Shown here piece after piece: positions 42,677 through 55,279 of a DNA stretch of 64,000 bases. The stretch is from NCBI GenBank assembly GCA_030066795.1, contig JASJAW010000015.1, positions 55,301 through 119,300 on the forward strand, given 5' to 3'. Within the stretch, counting starts at the first letter, position 1, and each line of letters opens with the position of its first letter. Made by a program: the position numbers and the translations under genes. The notes under the pieces were generated by a model. That model worked only from the letters and a program-made list of their open reading frames with translations, did not search any database and was not told where the DNA came from. The stretch is from Dinoroseobacter sp. (GTDB lineage Bacteria > Pseudomonadota > Alphaproteobacteria > Rhodobacterales > Rhodobacteraceae).

Positions 42677-44524
42677 ATGCCTGCAGCGACCCCCAAGATA
42701 GAGACTTACCCACAGGATGTGGTTATACGTCAGCTCGACGAAGCGGCGATCAACCGTATCGCCGCCGGTGAAGTGGTGGAGCGCCCGGCATCTGCTGCGA
42801 AGGAGTTGATCGAAAACGCACTTGATGCTGGGGCAACTCGGATCGAGATATCCTATGCCGATGGCGGTAAGACCCTCTTGCGGGTGACCGATGACGGTAT
42901 AGGTATCCCAGCTGGTCAGCTTCCATTGGCGCTGTCTCGACATGCGACCTCGAAGATCGACGGGTCAGATCTCCTGAATATCCAGTCCTTCGGCTTTCGT
43001 GGTGAAGCGCTGCCGTCGCTTGGCGCGGTAGGCCGTCTGACAATCACGTCGCGCGCGCGAGGTGCCGGGGAAGCCGCGGAAATATCAGTTCGGGGTGGCG
43101 AGATAGGACAGATCGCACCGGCGGCGCTTCGCACCGGCTCGGTAGTTGAGCTGCGCGACCTCTTCTGTGCCACGCCCGCAAGGTTGAAGTTTCTACGTTC
43201 GGATCGGGCCGAAGTGCAGGCGATCACCGACGCTGTGAAGCGTTTGGCTATGGCTGAACCATTCGTAGGATTTGTCCTGCGGGACGTCACGGGTGGCGGA
43301 CCAGGCCGAGAAACCTTCCGCGCCGATCCGGAGACCGGCGATTTGTTTGATGCGCTTCATCGACGCCTTGCGCGGATCCTCGGGAAGGACTTCGCGGAAA
43401 ACGCGCTGAAGATCGATGCGGAACGCGAAGGATTGCGCCTAACCGGATACGCCGCCTTACCGACCTATTCGCGCGGCGCAGCAGTGGCTCAGTTCCTCTT
43501 TGTCAATGGGCGACCAGTGCGGGACAAGCTGCTGGTCGGAGCTTTACGGGGCGCTTACGCGGATTTTCTGAGCCGGGACCGGCACCCGGCGGCAGTGCTG
43601 TTTCTGGACTGTCCTCCGGAACGTGTGGACGTGAATGTACACCCGGCCAAGTCGGAAGTGCGGTTCCGCGAACCCGGACTTGCGCGGGGTTTGATCGTCA
43701 CCGCATTGAAGCATGCTCTGGCTCAGGCAGGTCACCGCGCGTCAAGCACCGTGGCCACGCAAACGCTTGGGGCATTCACTCCAGAGGCCGCGGCTCCTGC
43801 CCGTGTGTACCAGATGGACCGGCCGGCACAGGCGAACCTTTCCAGAGCTCAAGCGTGGCAAGCTCCACCATTGCCAGATGGTTTTGCGGAAGCGCCATCC
43901 GCGCGGGTCGAGCCCGTGCCAGTACAATCCGAGGATCCGTTGCAGAAGCCTCTGGGTGCGGCGCGCGCTCAAATCCATGAAAATTACATCGTCGCCCAAA
44001 CGGAGACGGGCATGGTGCTGGTGGACCAGCATGCAGCGCATGAGCGGTTGGTCTATGAGAAACTCAAGCGCCTGATGGCGGAAAACGGCGTGCCGAGCCA
44101 GGCGCTCTTGATCCCGGAAATTGTTGCTTTTTCCGAAGGTGATTGCGCGCGGCTGCTCGCCTTGGCAGACAGTCTTAACCGACTTGGACTGTCGATCGAG
44201 CCGTTCGGACCGGGCTCGCTTGCAGTCCGCGCGACGCCGGCGGTTCTGGGTCCCGTGAAGGCGGAGGCGATCCTGAAGGATATCCTCGATGAGCTTGACG
44301 ACACCGGTGGCTCGGATGCGCTGCAATCTCGGATCGAAGCCATTCTGTCGCGCATGGCCTGTCACGGCTCTGTCAGATCTGGGCGGCGCATGAGCGCGGA
44401 CGAGATGAATGCGCTTTTGCGCGAGATGGAGGCGACCCCGCATTCTGGTCAGTGCAACCATGGGCGCCCAACCTATGTTTCGTTGGCACTTGATGACATT
44501 GAAAAGCTGTTCGGTCGCACATGA
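42677..44524 (+). CDS. mutL: DNA mismatch repair protein MutL
   Basis: MutL couples mismatch recognition to strand excision. The 615-residue protein has the N-terminal GHKL ATPase (NRIAAGEVVERPASAAKELI, then DDGIGIP). At the C-terminus it has the metal-binding endonuclease motif DQHA-x2-E-x4-E (DQHAAHERLVYE) with ACHGSVRSG and CNHGRPT. It is therefore of the endonuclease type found in bacteria without MutH. Its stop overlaps the rmuC ATG (ATGA). Confidence 0.97.
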   Translation: MPAATPKIETYPQDVVIRQLDEAAINRIAAGEVVERPASAAKELIENALDAGATRIEISYADGGKTLLRVTDDGIGIPAGQLPLALSRHATSKIDGSDLLNIQSFGFRGEALPSLGAVGRLTITSRARGAGEAAEISVRGGEIGQIAPAALRTGSVVELRDLFCATPARLKFLRSDRAEVQAITDAVKRLAMAEPFVGFVLRDVTGGGPGRETFRADPETGDLFDALHRRLARILGKDFAENALKIDAEREGLRLTGYAALPTYSRGAAVAQFLFVNGRPVRDKLLVGALRGAYADFLSRDRHPAAVLFLDCPPERVDVNVHPAKSEVRFREPGLARGLIVTALKHALAQAGHRASSTVATQTLGAFTPEAAAPARVYQMDRPAQANLSRAQAWQAPPLPDGFAEAPSARVEPVPVQSEDPLQKPLGAARAQIHENYIVAQTETGMVLVDQHAAHERLVYEKLKRLMAENGVPSQALLIPEIVAFSEGDCARLLALADSLNRLGLSIEPFGPGSLAVRATPAVLGPVKAEAILKDILDELDDTGGSDALQSRIEAILSRMACHGSVRSGRRMSADEMNALLREMEATPHSGQCNHGRPTYVSLALDDIEKLFGRT

Positions 44525-45759
44525 CTGAGGTTCTCGGATATCCGTTGGATTTGAACGATCCACTTACCTTTCTCGCCTTGGGCGGGTTCGGCATGGTCGC
44601 GCTTGTCCTCATCGTTGTGATCGGCGTTTGGCGCGTAGCGTCTAGGTCAATCCGCGTTACCGAACCCCTCGTCGGGCAGATCGGCGCGCTCAATTCGGCG
44701 GTTCAATCTCTAAACGAGGGTCAACATGCGCTGGGCGGTGGGCTAAGGTCTGTGTCCGAGGCGCAGGCCAACGCTCAGGTCCAGATGGTCCAAACGATGG
44801 AGTCTCGTCTCGCTCATGTGCAGCAGCAGATGTCCGACACACTGCACGCGAATGCGCTAAAGTCAGCCAATTCGATGTCTGAAATGCAGGTGCGGTTGAA
44901 CGAGGTGTTGACCGGAAACTCGGAAAAAACCGCAAAATCGCTAACCCAATTGCAGGAACGGTTGGCGACAATCGACAAGGCGCAGACGAATATCGAGAAG
45001 CTCTCAGGCGATGTTCTGAGCCTGCAGGACATTCTTTCGAACAAGCAGACCCGCGGTGCTTTTGGCGAGATACAGCTTGCCGATATTGTCTCGAAAGCCT
45101 TGCCGTCAGATGCTTTTGCTATGCAGGCCACTTTGGGGAACGGGAAACGCGCAGATTGCCTGATCCGACTGCCGAACCCACCGGGGCCGATCGTGATCGA
45201 CAGTAAGTTTCCATTAGAAGCTTATGAAAAGCTGCGCGCAGCGCAGACCCAGGCTGACGTACAACTGGCTGCGCGGGAGATGCGGACAGCCGTGCGCACG
45301 CATATCAAGGCGATCTCTGAGAAGTACATCGTCGAGGGAGAAACCGCAGACGGTGCTCTGATGTTTTTGCCGTCCGAAGCAGTCTATGCGGAGTTGCACG
45401 CGAATTTCCCCGAAGTCGTACGGGAAGGGTTTGCGGCGCGGGTCTGGATCGTCTCGCCCACCACCTGCATGGCCACGCTGAACACGATGCGCGCAGTGCT
45501 GAAAGACGCGCGGATGCGCGAACAGGCCGGGGCAATCCGAAAGACACTCGGTCTTTTGCATCGGGATGTGGAGCTGGTGCTAACACGCGTCGGCAAGCTG
45601 GAAACGCATTTCAATCAGGCCCGTCAGGACATTGACGATATCACTGTTGCGGCCGAGCGCGCAGGTAAGCGGGCAGTCAAGCTCGACAATTTCGACTTTG
45701 AAGAGCTCGAACGCGAAGCGCCTCCCACTTTGCAGGGTCCTGCTACCGCAGCGGAGTGA
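44521..45759 (+). CDS. rmuC: RmuC-family DNA recombination protein
   Basis: RmuC-family proteins limit inversion and recombination at short repeats. The nuclease-like core belongs to the RmuC group. The 412-residue product has an N-terminal membrane segment (about 15-40) and a long coiled coil (about 55-160). The RmuC core (about 170-370) includes RGAFGEIQLADIV and IDSKFPLEAYEKL. It is coupled to mutL. Its last 17 bases overlap the convergent RNase T2 gene. Confidence 0.94.
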   Translation: MTEVLGYPLDLNDPLTFLALGGFGMVALVLIVVIGVWRVASRSIRVTEPLVGQIGALNSAVQSLNEGQHALGGGLRSVSEAQANAQVQMVQTMESRLAHVQQQMSDTLHANALKSANSMSEMQVRLNEVLTGNSEKTAKSLTQLQERLATIDKAQTNIEKLSGDVLSLQDILSNKQTRGAFGEIQLADIVSKALPSDAFAMQATLGNGKRADCLIRLPNPPGPIVIDSKFPLEAYEKLRAAQTQADVQLAAREMRTAVRTHIKAISEKYIVEGETADGALMFLPSEAVYAELHANFPEVVREGFAARVWIVSPTTCMATLNTMRAVLKDARMREQAGAIRKTLGLLHRDVELVLTRVGKLETHFNQARQDIDDITVAAERAGKRAVKLDNFDFEELEREAPPTLQGPATAAE

Positions 45760-46390
45760 AGAGCGCGTTGTCTGCGGTACAATCGCGGATCACGTCAGCG
45801 CCGCACTTTCGCGGTTCCAGGTTCCTCGCCAGGCAGATCCGTACTTCCTGAATCTGGTCCGCTTTGCACGTGACCGTTAGCATATCCGCGGACAGATCCG
45901 GGTTGGATTTTAAGAAAGCTTCCTCAACAACACTGGCTGGCAGGCGTATGTTTTCGTCAAGCTTGCGGAATACCTCGGGTCGCTCAATGGACGCGTAGGC
46001 GTTGCGAGCCAAAGCATAGTAGTCGCCCGATGATAGACCTGAACACCGCCCGTGTTTTTTCCATTGGTGCCATGCAAGTCCGGAAGAGCCGTAGATATCT
46101 GCCTCTGCCGCGGTGTCGTTGCGCGAGGGGTTGCGTTCCGTTGTTCGGCAAAAACTAGGCCAGCCGGTCTCGTATTGGGGCCAAAGGCCATGGAGCCCCC
46201 ATCCTCGGGCGGCTCCGGGGGCACATTCCGGGGCACTGCGGGCATCGCCCTCCCGCAGGCACCAATTGGGCGACCAACTCAGCGCCAATACATAGTAATC
46301 AAACTCTCCGGCCCGGTCGTTTTCCGCGTCGGCGCTTCCGGGAAAACCGACGAGAATGAGCAGGAGACTTACAACGAAACGGAGATGCAT
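45743..46390 (-). CDS. Ribonuclease T2 family protein, secreted
   Basis: The 215-residue RNase I/T2-type enzyme degrades RNA outside the cytoplasm. It has a signal peptide (MHLRFVVSLLLILVGFPGSA, cleavage near 20). Both catalytic segments are intact: CAS I GLHGLWPQYETG and CAS II WHQWKKHGRCSGL. Several Cys in the mature part suit disulfides. I choose the ATG at 46390, with GGGAAG 6 bases upstream. The remainder of the longer frame to 46603 has no signal and crosses trcR's leader. It is convergent and overlapping with rmuC. Confidence 0.92.
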   Translation of the reverse strand: MHLRFVVSLLLILVGFPGSADAENDRAGEFDYYVLALSWSPNWCLREGDARSAPECAPGAARGWGLHGLWPQYETGWPSFCRTTERNPSRNDTAAEADIYGSSGLAWHQWKKHGRCSGLSSGDYYALARNAYASIERPEVFRKLDENIRLPASVVEEAFLKSNPDLSADMLTVTCKADQIQEVRICLARNLEPRKCGADVIRDCTADNALFTPLR

Positions 46391-46535
46391 TTCTGACTTC
46401 CCATAGATGCGTTTGATCTCTATATACGCCTCAAGTTCCCCTACAGCGAGAACCCGCATCGTCCGCGATGCCGTCGGTTTCCGGCGTGGGGAAAGGCGTG
46501 GCATTTGGCGCGCAGGATGTTCAGGAGAGAAGAGA

Positions 46536-47291
46536 ATGGCAAAACCTCTTATGGCAAAAGCGACCGCGGTTTGGCTGGTCGACAACACGACGCTCAGCTT
46601 CAAGCAAATCGCGGATTTTTGCGACTTGCACGAACTGGAGGTTCAGGGGATTGCTGATGGCGATGTGGCAACAGGCGTCAAAGGCTTCGACCCGATTGCC
46701 AATAACCAGCTTGAGCAGTTCGAGATCGACAAAGCGGAGTCTGATCCGGCACACAAGCTACAGCTGAAGTACAACCCAGCTGCTGCAGGCGAGGAAAAGC
46801 GCAGAGGGCCCCGCTATACGCCGCTGTCCAAGCGGCAGGATCGCCCGGCTGCAATTCTTTGGCTGGTGAAGTTCCACCCGGAACTGACCGATGGGCAAAT
46901 CTCAAAGCTGGTCGGCACAACGAAGCCGACCATTCAGGCGATCCGCGAACGCACGCACTGGAACATCCAGAACATCCAGCCGATCGATCCGGTGGCGCTG
47001 GGGCTCTGCAAGCAATCCGAGCTGGATGCGGCGGTTCAGAAAGCCGCTGCCAAGAAGGCGCGCGAGGGCGAGTTGATGAGCGATGATGAGCGCCGCAAGC
47101 TCGTCTCGACCGAGCAGAGCTTGGGCATGGACCCCGAACCCAAGATCCCGACCGCGATTTCCGGACTGGAGAGCTTTTCGCTTCTGGGCGGTGAAGACGA
47201 GGAAGAAGAGGACAAGAGCGATCTTGTCGACGCCGACAGCCTGTTCAACCTGCCCGGTGATGGTGACAAGGATGAAGACGAGCAGCCCTGA
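46536..47291 (+). CDS. trcR: DUF1013 family cell-cycle regulator TrcR
   Basis: The 251-residue cytoplasmic protein matches the alphaproteobacterial DUF1013 family, annotated in databases as the cell-cycle transcriptional regulator TrcR. A helix-turn-helix-like N-terminal half (VWLVDNTTLSFKQIADFCDLHEL, and LTDGQISKLVGTTKPTIQAIRER) is followed by a charged linker and an acidic C-terminal tail (GGEDEEEEDKSD). AGGAGA precedes the ATG at 46536. It is followed by secE with its own promoter. DNA targets are unknown here. Confidence 0.88.
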   Translation: MAKPLMAKATAVWLVDNTTLSFKQIADFCDLHELEVQGIADGDVATGVKGFDPIANNQLEQFEIDKAESDPAHKLQLKYNPAAAGEEKRRGPRYTPLSKRQDRPAAILWLVKFHPELTDGQISKLVGTTKPTIQAIRERTHWNIQNIQPIDPVALGLCKQSELDAAVQKAAAKKAREGELMSDDERRKLVSTEQSLGMDPEPKIPTAISGLESFSLLGGEDEEEEDKSDLVDADSLFNLPGDGDKDEDEQP

Positions 47292-47304
47292 AGCACGCTC
47301 GAAC

Positions 47305-47333
47305 TTGAAACAAAGGGCGGAACCACGTATCTG
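47305..47333 (+). promoter_or_regulatory. Promoter for secE
   Basis: TTGAAA (47305-47310) and TATCTG (47328-47333) are separated by exactly 17 bases, about 34 bases upstream of the secE ATG. It lies in the 75-base trcR-secE gap. Expected of a housekeeping sigma-70 promoter, but based only on consensus match. Confidence 0.5.
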
Positions 47334-47366
47334 CCCCTTAGTCGGATGACCGCAGGATAGACACCC

Positions 47367-47567
47367 ATGGCAACCACCAATCCCCTTCAGTTCCTCCAGC
47401 AGGTTCGTGCTGAAGTTTCCAAGGTCACTTGGCCCACGCGGCGTGAGGTGATGCTGACGTCCGTCATGGTGTTTATCATGGCGCTTTTGACGGCTATCTT
47501 TTTCTTTTTCGTGGATTGGATGATCCGCACTGGTTTGCAGGCTGTTCTGGGCTTTTTCAGCTCCTGA
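47367..47567 (+). CDS. secE: Preprotein translocase subunit SecE
   Basis: SecE clamps SecY in the membrane and is essential for protein export. The 66-residue single-spanning form has an amphipathic cytosolic helix (LQFLQQVRAEVSKVTWPTRREV) and one membrane helix (about 32-55). The KVTWPTRREV motif is diagnostic. No tRNA-Trp gene precedes it, unlike in many bacteria. It is separated from nusG by a 224-base region with a terminator. Confidence 0.96.
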   Translation: MATTNPLQFLQQVRAEVSKVTWPTRREVMLTSVMVFIMALLTAIFFFFVDWMIRTGLQAVLGFFSS

Positions 47568-47658
47568 CGACCGTGGCGCGGCCAATGCGTCGAATTTGCC
47601 GAAATGGCTGTTGAAATCGTCGCACTCTGAGGCTACACGCCACACTCACCCTTAAAAC

Positions 47659-47693
47659 CAGCGTGCTCCGATTCGGGTTGCACGCTGATTTTT
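47659..47693 (+). terminator. Rho-independent terminator between secE and nusG
   Basis: Perfect 8-base arms CAGCGTGC (47659-47666) and GCACGCTG (47680-47687) with a 13-base loop are followed by ATTTTTG. The structure sits about 90 bases after the secE stop and about 100 bases before nusG, so it would uncouple secE from the nusG-rplK transcript or act as an attenuator. Confidence 0.7.
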
Positions 47694-47791
47694 GTTGAGG
47701 CTCCGCTCTTCAGGCAGCTGAGTCATAGTGACGACCCAGGGGCGATTGCCCCGATTGCAGACGCCCAAAGGGGCAACGAGGAACGAGCGAG
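47694..47791 (+). promoter_or_regulatory. nusG leader with two short hairpins
   Basis: Between the terminator and the nusG ATG are two perfect small hairpins: GGGGC-GATT-GCCCC (47739-47752) and GCCC-AAAG-GGGC (47763-47774). The second ends 17 bases before the start. No promoter could be placed with confidence after the terminator. A TTGAAA-17-TACACG match (47611-47639) lies before it. The structures may modulate nusG translation. Confidence 0.4.
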
Positions 47792-48325
47792 ATGGCGAAA
47801 CGGTGGTATTCGGTGAGTGTTCTCTCGAATTTCGAGAAGAAAATTGCCGAGCAGATCCGTCATGCTGTGGATGAAGCCGGTCTCCAGGAGGAGATCGAAG
47901 AAGTACTCGTGCCTACCGAAGAAGTGATCGAGGTGCGTCGTGGCAAGAAGGTCACCGCAGAGCGTCGCTTCATGCCGGGCTACGTGCTGGTTCGCATGGA
48001 TATGACCGATCAGGGTTATCACCTGATCAACAGCATCAACCGCGTTACGGGCTTTCTTGGCCCGCAGGGCCGTCCGATGCCAATGCGCGACGAAGAAGTA
48101 AACCAGATCCTGAACCGTGTTGAAGAGGGGGCAGAGGCGCCACGTTCGCTGATAACCTTCGACATCGGAGAAGAGGTTAATGTCACCGATGGCCCGTTCG
48201 AAGGTTTCTCCGGCTCTGTCGAGGAAGTGGATGACGAGAACAGCCGCCTGAAGGTGACGGTATCGATCTTTGGCCGGGCAACCCCGGTCGAGTTGGAATT
48301 CACGCAGGTCGCCAAACAGACCTGA
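47792..48325 (+). CDS. nusG: Transcription termination/antitermination factor NusG
   Basis: NusG binds RNA polymerase and links it to Rho or the ribosome. The 177-residue protein has the NGN domain (AKRWYSVSVLSNFEKKIA, and MPGYVLVRMDMTD) and the C-terminal KOW domain (EEVNVTDGPFEGFSG). Length and motifs are standard. It sits ahead of rplK by 103 bases containing no obvious promoter, so read-through is likely. Confidence 0.97.
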   Translation: MAKRWYSVSVLSNFEKKIAEQIRHAVDEAGLQEEIEEVLVPTEEVIEVRRGKKVTAERRFMPGYVLVRMDMTDQGYHLINSINRVTGFLGPQGRPMPMRDEEVNQILNRVEEGAEAPRSLITFDIGEEVNVTDGPFEGFSGSVEEVDDENSRLKVTVSIFGRATPVELEFTQVAKQT

Positions 48326-48388
48326 CGTGTGAACCGTGGGAGATACGGCGCGCGCGCGTGTCCGGTCGAACCACGACAACTAAGCCCT

Positions 48389-48402
48389 CCTGACGCGTCA
48401 GG
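48389..48402 (+). other. Perfect palindrome in the nusG-rplK interval
   Basis: A 14-base self-complementary sequence CCTGACGCGTCAGG lies 27 bases before the rplK ATG. It may form a hairpin or a dimeric site close to the rplK ribosome-binding region. In E. coli ribosomal protein L1 represses translation at a site upstream of rplK. Whether this palindrome contributes to such a site here is unknown. Confidence 0.45.
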
Positions 48403-48428
48403 GCGGGTGTTGGAAAAGGAGAGGCCAA

Positions 48429-48881
48429 ATGGCCAAGAAGCTCGTTGGCAGCATGAAGCTGCAGATCCCGGCCGGTCAGGCCAACCCGTCGCCCCCTGTG
48501 GGCCCGGCGCTTGGTCAGCGCGGGATCAACATCATGGAATTCTGCAAAGCGTTTAATGCCAAGACGCAGGAGATGGAGCAGGGCGCGCCGTGCCCGACCG
48601 TGATCCAGTACTATCAGGACAAGTCCTTCACAATGGACATCAAGACGCCACCGGCGTCGTACTATCTGAAAAAGGCCGCTGGTCTGAAACCAGTCGGCAA
48701 GCGGAATCGTCCGAAAGGTGCCGAAAACCCCGGTCGCGAGACCGTTGCTTCGGTAACGGTGGCGCAGGTGCGTGAGATCGCAGAAGCCAAGATGCGCGAC
48801 CTCAACGCCAACGATGTTGACGCCGCAATGCAGATTATCGTCGGCTCCGCGAAGTCGATGGGTATCGAGGTGAAGGGGTAA
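48429..48881 (+). CDS. rplK: 50S ribosomal protein L11
   Basis: L11 forms part of the GTPase-associated centre. The 150-residue product is longer than the usual 141-142 because of extra residues in the linker around [15 protein letters not shown], a feature I associate with Rhodobacteraceae L11. N-terminal [20 protein letters not shown] and FCKAFNAKT are intact. It is followed by rplA after 3 bases. Confidence 0.97.
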   Translation: MAKKLVGSMKLQIPAGQANPSPPVGPALGQRGINIMEFCKAFNAKTQEMEQGAPCPTVIQYYQDKSFTMDIKTPPASYYLKKAAGLKPVGKRNRPKGAENPGRETVASVTVAQVREIAEAKMRDLNANDVDAAMQIIVGSAKSMGIEVKG

Positions 48882-48884
48882 GTC

Positions 48885-49583
48885 ATGGCCAAGCTTGGAA
48901 AACGTACCCGCTCAGCCCGCGCGGCCTTTGCCGGCAAAGAAAATGTCACCGTTGAAGAAGCGGTAGGTCTGGTGAAGTCGAACGCGTCCGCTAAGTTCGA
49001 TGAGACCGTCGAGATTGCAATGAACCTCGGCGTCGATCCGCGCCATGCCGACCAGATGGTGCGCGGCGTGGTCAGCCTGCCGAATGGCACAGGTAAGTCT
49101 GTTCGCGTTGCGGTGTTTGCACGTGGTCCCAAGGCGGAAGAAGCCAAGGAAGCCGGTGCAGATATCGTCGGCGCAGAGGACCTGATGGAAATCGTTAAGG
49201 GTGGCACGATCGAGTTCGATCGCTGTATCGCAACCCCGGACATGATGCCGATCGTAGGTCGCCTTGGTAAGGTGCTCGGCCCGCGTAACCTGATGCCGAA
49301 CCCGAAGGTCGGAACCGTGACCATGGACGTCAAGCAGGCGGTTCAGGACGCGAAGGGCGGTCAGGTCCAGTTCAAGGTCGAAAAGGCCGGTGTGATCCAT
49401 GCAGGGATTGGTAAGGCGTCCTTTGACGAAGCAAAGCTGGTGGAAAACGTGCGCGCGTTTGTAGACGCCGTAGCCAAGGCCAAGCCATCGGGTGCGAAGG
49501 GCGCCTACATGAAGAAAATCGCGCTCAGCTCCACCATGGGGCCGGGTGTATCTGTCGCTGTAGACAACGCGACGGGCAACTAA
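48885..49583 (+). CDS. rplA: 50S ribosomal protein L1
   Basis: L1 forms the mobile L1 stalk near the E site. In other bacteria it represses its own operon. The 232-residue protein has the family [22 protein letters not shown] and PNPKVGTVT. It directly follows rplK, and both are probably translated from one transcript. Confidence 0.97.
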   Translation: MAKLGKRTRSARAAFAGKENVTVEEAVGLVKSNASAKFDETVEIAMNLGVDPRHADQMVRGVVSLPNGTGKSVRVAVFARGPKAEEAKEAGADIVGAEDLMEIVKGGTIEFDRCIATPDMMPIVGRLGKVLGPRNLMPNPKVGTVTMDVKQAVQDAKGGQVQFKVEKAGVIHAGIGKASFDEAKLVENVRAFVDAVAKAKPSGAKGAYMKKIALSSTMGPGVSVAVDNATGN

Positions 49584-49856
49584 TGCCGCAGCGGGCGCGT
49601 CCCGCTGGCTAAAGAATTCGGTGCGCTTTCGGGCGCATCGGATCGGGGCCGACAGGCCTCGTACTGTCCGAGACGGTGGGTGAGGAGATCCTCATAATTC
49701 CTGCCTGAGATGGGGAACGGGACAAATTAACCGAGGTTTAGCCTCGGGCGATCTGGCCTCGGGACCCTAAGTCAAGGACCCGAAACGCTCTCAAGGCTTC
49801 GGCCAGCGGGGCAAATATGAGCCGAGGGAGAAATCCCTCATACTTGGAGTGAAACT
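49584..49856 (+). promoter_or_regulatory. Structured leader upstream of rplJ (L10 autoregulation candidate)
   Basis: The 273-base interval holds several hairpins: CAGCGGG/CCCGCTG (49589-49607), CCGAGG/CCTCGG (49731-49747) and a perfect 6-base stem GAGGGA/TCCCTC capped by a GAAA tetraloop (49824-49839). That last stem sits immediately upstream of the GGAG site for rplJ. L10-L12 complex binding to a leader is well documented in other bacteria. Here it is inferred from position and structure. Confidence 0.6.
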
Positions 49857-50375
49857 GTGGATAGAGCCCAGAAAGAGAAAGTGGTCGAGGAACTCGGCCA
49901 GATCTTTGAAAGCTCTGGCGTGGTAGTGGTTGCACACTACGCAGGTCTCACGGTGGCTGAGATGCAGGACTTCCGCGCGCGCATGCGTGAGGCGGGGGCT
50001 TCCGTACGCGTTGCCAAGAACAAGCTCGCCAAGATCGCCCTGGAAGGCAAGCCGAACGAAAAGATCGGCGATCTCCTGAATGGGATGACTGTTCTCGCCT
50101 TTTCCGAAGACCCTGTGGCAGCAGCCAAGGTCGCGGATGAGTATGCCAAAGAAAACGACAAATATGTCGTTCTCGGTGGTGCCATGGGCGAAGATTATCT
50201 GGATCCGGCCGGTGTGAAAGCCGTCGCTGCGATGCCGTCGCGTGAAGAGCTTATTGCTCAGATCGTTACGTGCCTCGGAGCGCCTGCTTCGAACATCGCC
50301 GGCGCCATTGGCGCGCCTGCTTCGAACGTCGCAAGCATCCTGTCAACGATCGAGGAGAAGGCCGAAGCGGCCTGA
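49857..50375 (+). CDS. rplJ: 50S ribosomal protein L10
   Basis: L10 anchors the L7/L12 stalk. The 172-residue protein starts [14 protein letters not shown] with a GTG codon, preceded by a GGAG about 8 bases upstream. The N-terminal rRNA-binding domain has [14 protein letters not shown]. The C-terminal helix ends [15 protein letters not shown] and binds L7/L12 dimers. It is followed by rplL. Confidence 0.96.
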   Translation: MDRAQKEKVVEELGQIFESSGVVVVAHYAGLTVAEMQDFRARMREAGASVRVAKNKLAKIALEGKPNEKIGDLLNGMTVLAFSEDPVAAAKVADEYAKENDKYVVLGGAMGEDYLDPAGVKAVAAMPSREELIAQIVTCLGAPASNIAGAIGAPASNVASILSTIEEKAEAA

Positions 50376-50447
50376 TCCCCACCCTGAGATCTGCGCAGGG
50401 TTGATTACCCCGCGTTGGAACACACTTATACAGACGGAAACAGTAAC

Positions 50448-50831
50448 ATGGCTGATCTGAAGAAACTGGCTGAAGAGATCGTTGGTCTGACGCTTCTCGA
50501 AGCACAAGAACTGAAAACCATCCTGAAGGACGAGTACGGCATTGAGCCCGCAGCAGGCGGTGCCGTTATGGTCGCAGGCGGTGCTGGCGGCGACGCTGGC
50601 GGCGCAGCAGCCGAAGAGAAGTCCGAATTCGACGTGATCCTGAAAGCCGCTGGCGACAAGAAGATCAACGTCATCAAGGAAGTCCGCGCCATCACTGGCC
50701 TGGGCCTGAAAGAAGCGAAGGAACTGGTCGAGGCCGGCGGCAAAGCTGTCAAAGAAGGCGTCGACAAAGCCGAAGCGGAAGAGATCAAAGGTAAGCTCGA
50801 AGCGGCTGGCGCCGAAGTCGAGCTCAAGTAA
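50448..50831 (+). CDS. rplL: 50S ribosomal protein L7/L12
   Basis: L7/L12 forms the stalk that recruits translational GTPases. The 127-residue protein has the N-terminal dimerisation helices ([21 protein letters not shown]) and an Ala/Gly hinge ([18 protein letters not shown]). The C-terminal domain reads [23 protein letters not shown]. The ATG at 50448 follows GGAAA. The frame extends 11 codons upstream but without family support. Confidence 0.97.
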   Translation: MADLKKLAEEIVGLTLLEAQELKTILKDEYGIEPAAGGAVMVAGGAGGDAGGAAAEEKSEFDVILKAAGDKKINVIKEVRAITGLGLKEAKELVEAGGKAVKEGVDKAEAEEIKGKLEAAGAEVELK

Positions 50832-51071
50832 TGCCCGCCGGGGCTGCTGCTCCGGTGCAAGAAATCGAAGGCTGGGTCCGGGAAATCCGGGCTCAGCCGA
50901 ACCTGTCTTGGTAAGGCCCAAGCCCTATATGGGCTTTTCCAAGATGAGGTTCACGGTTCGGGCGCGCGCCCGTGGGACGGCGCGCAGGTATAGAACCGAG
51001 CCCATCTGACCCGACGGTGCGCCCCTTTCCCCGAGGTGCGCGGCGTTGAGATGCAAGAGGATACAGCGCGC
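50832..51071 (+). promoter_or_regulatory. rplL-rpoB interval with nested hairpins (attenuator candidate)
   Basis: A hairpin AAGCCC-TATAT-GGGCTT (50920-50936) followed by TT is enclosed by longer-range arms TCTTGG/CCAAGA (50906-50911 and 50939-50944). Upstream is another hairpin with arms GGCTG and CAGCC (50870-50898). In E. coli an attenuator and an RNase III site occupy this position. This region could act similarly, reducing rpoBC transcription relative to rplJL. No promoter for rpoB was identified. Confidence 0.55.
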
Positions 51072-55208
<4,137 letters not shown>

Positions 55209-55279
55209 CGGGACCTTCGCGGCGGGCTTGATCCCGCCGCACCCGACCTCTCCCTACGCCCCAATTCAAGGAATTGAAC

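Noticed and set aside
47292..47366. Search for a tRNA-Trp gene before secE
   Set aside because: The 75-base gap contains a promoter match only; no cloverleaf or CCA end is visible.
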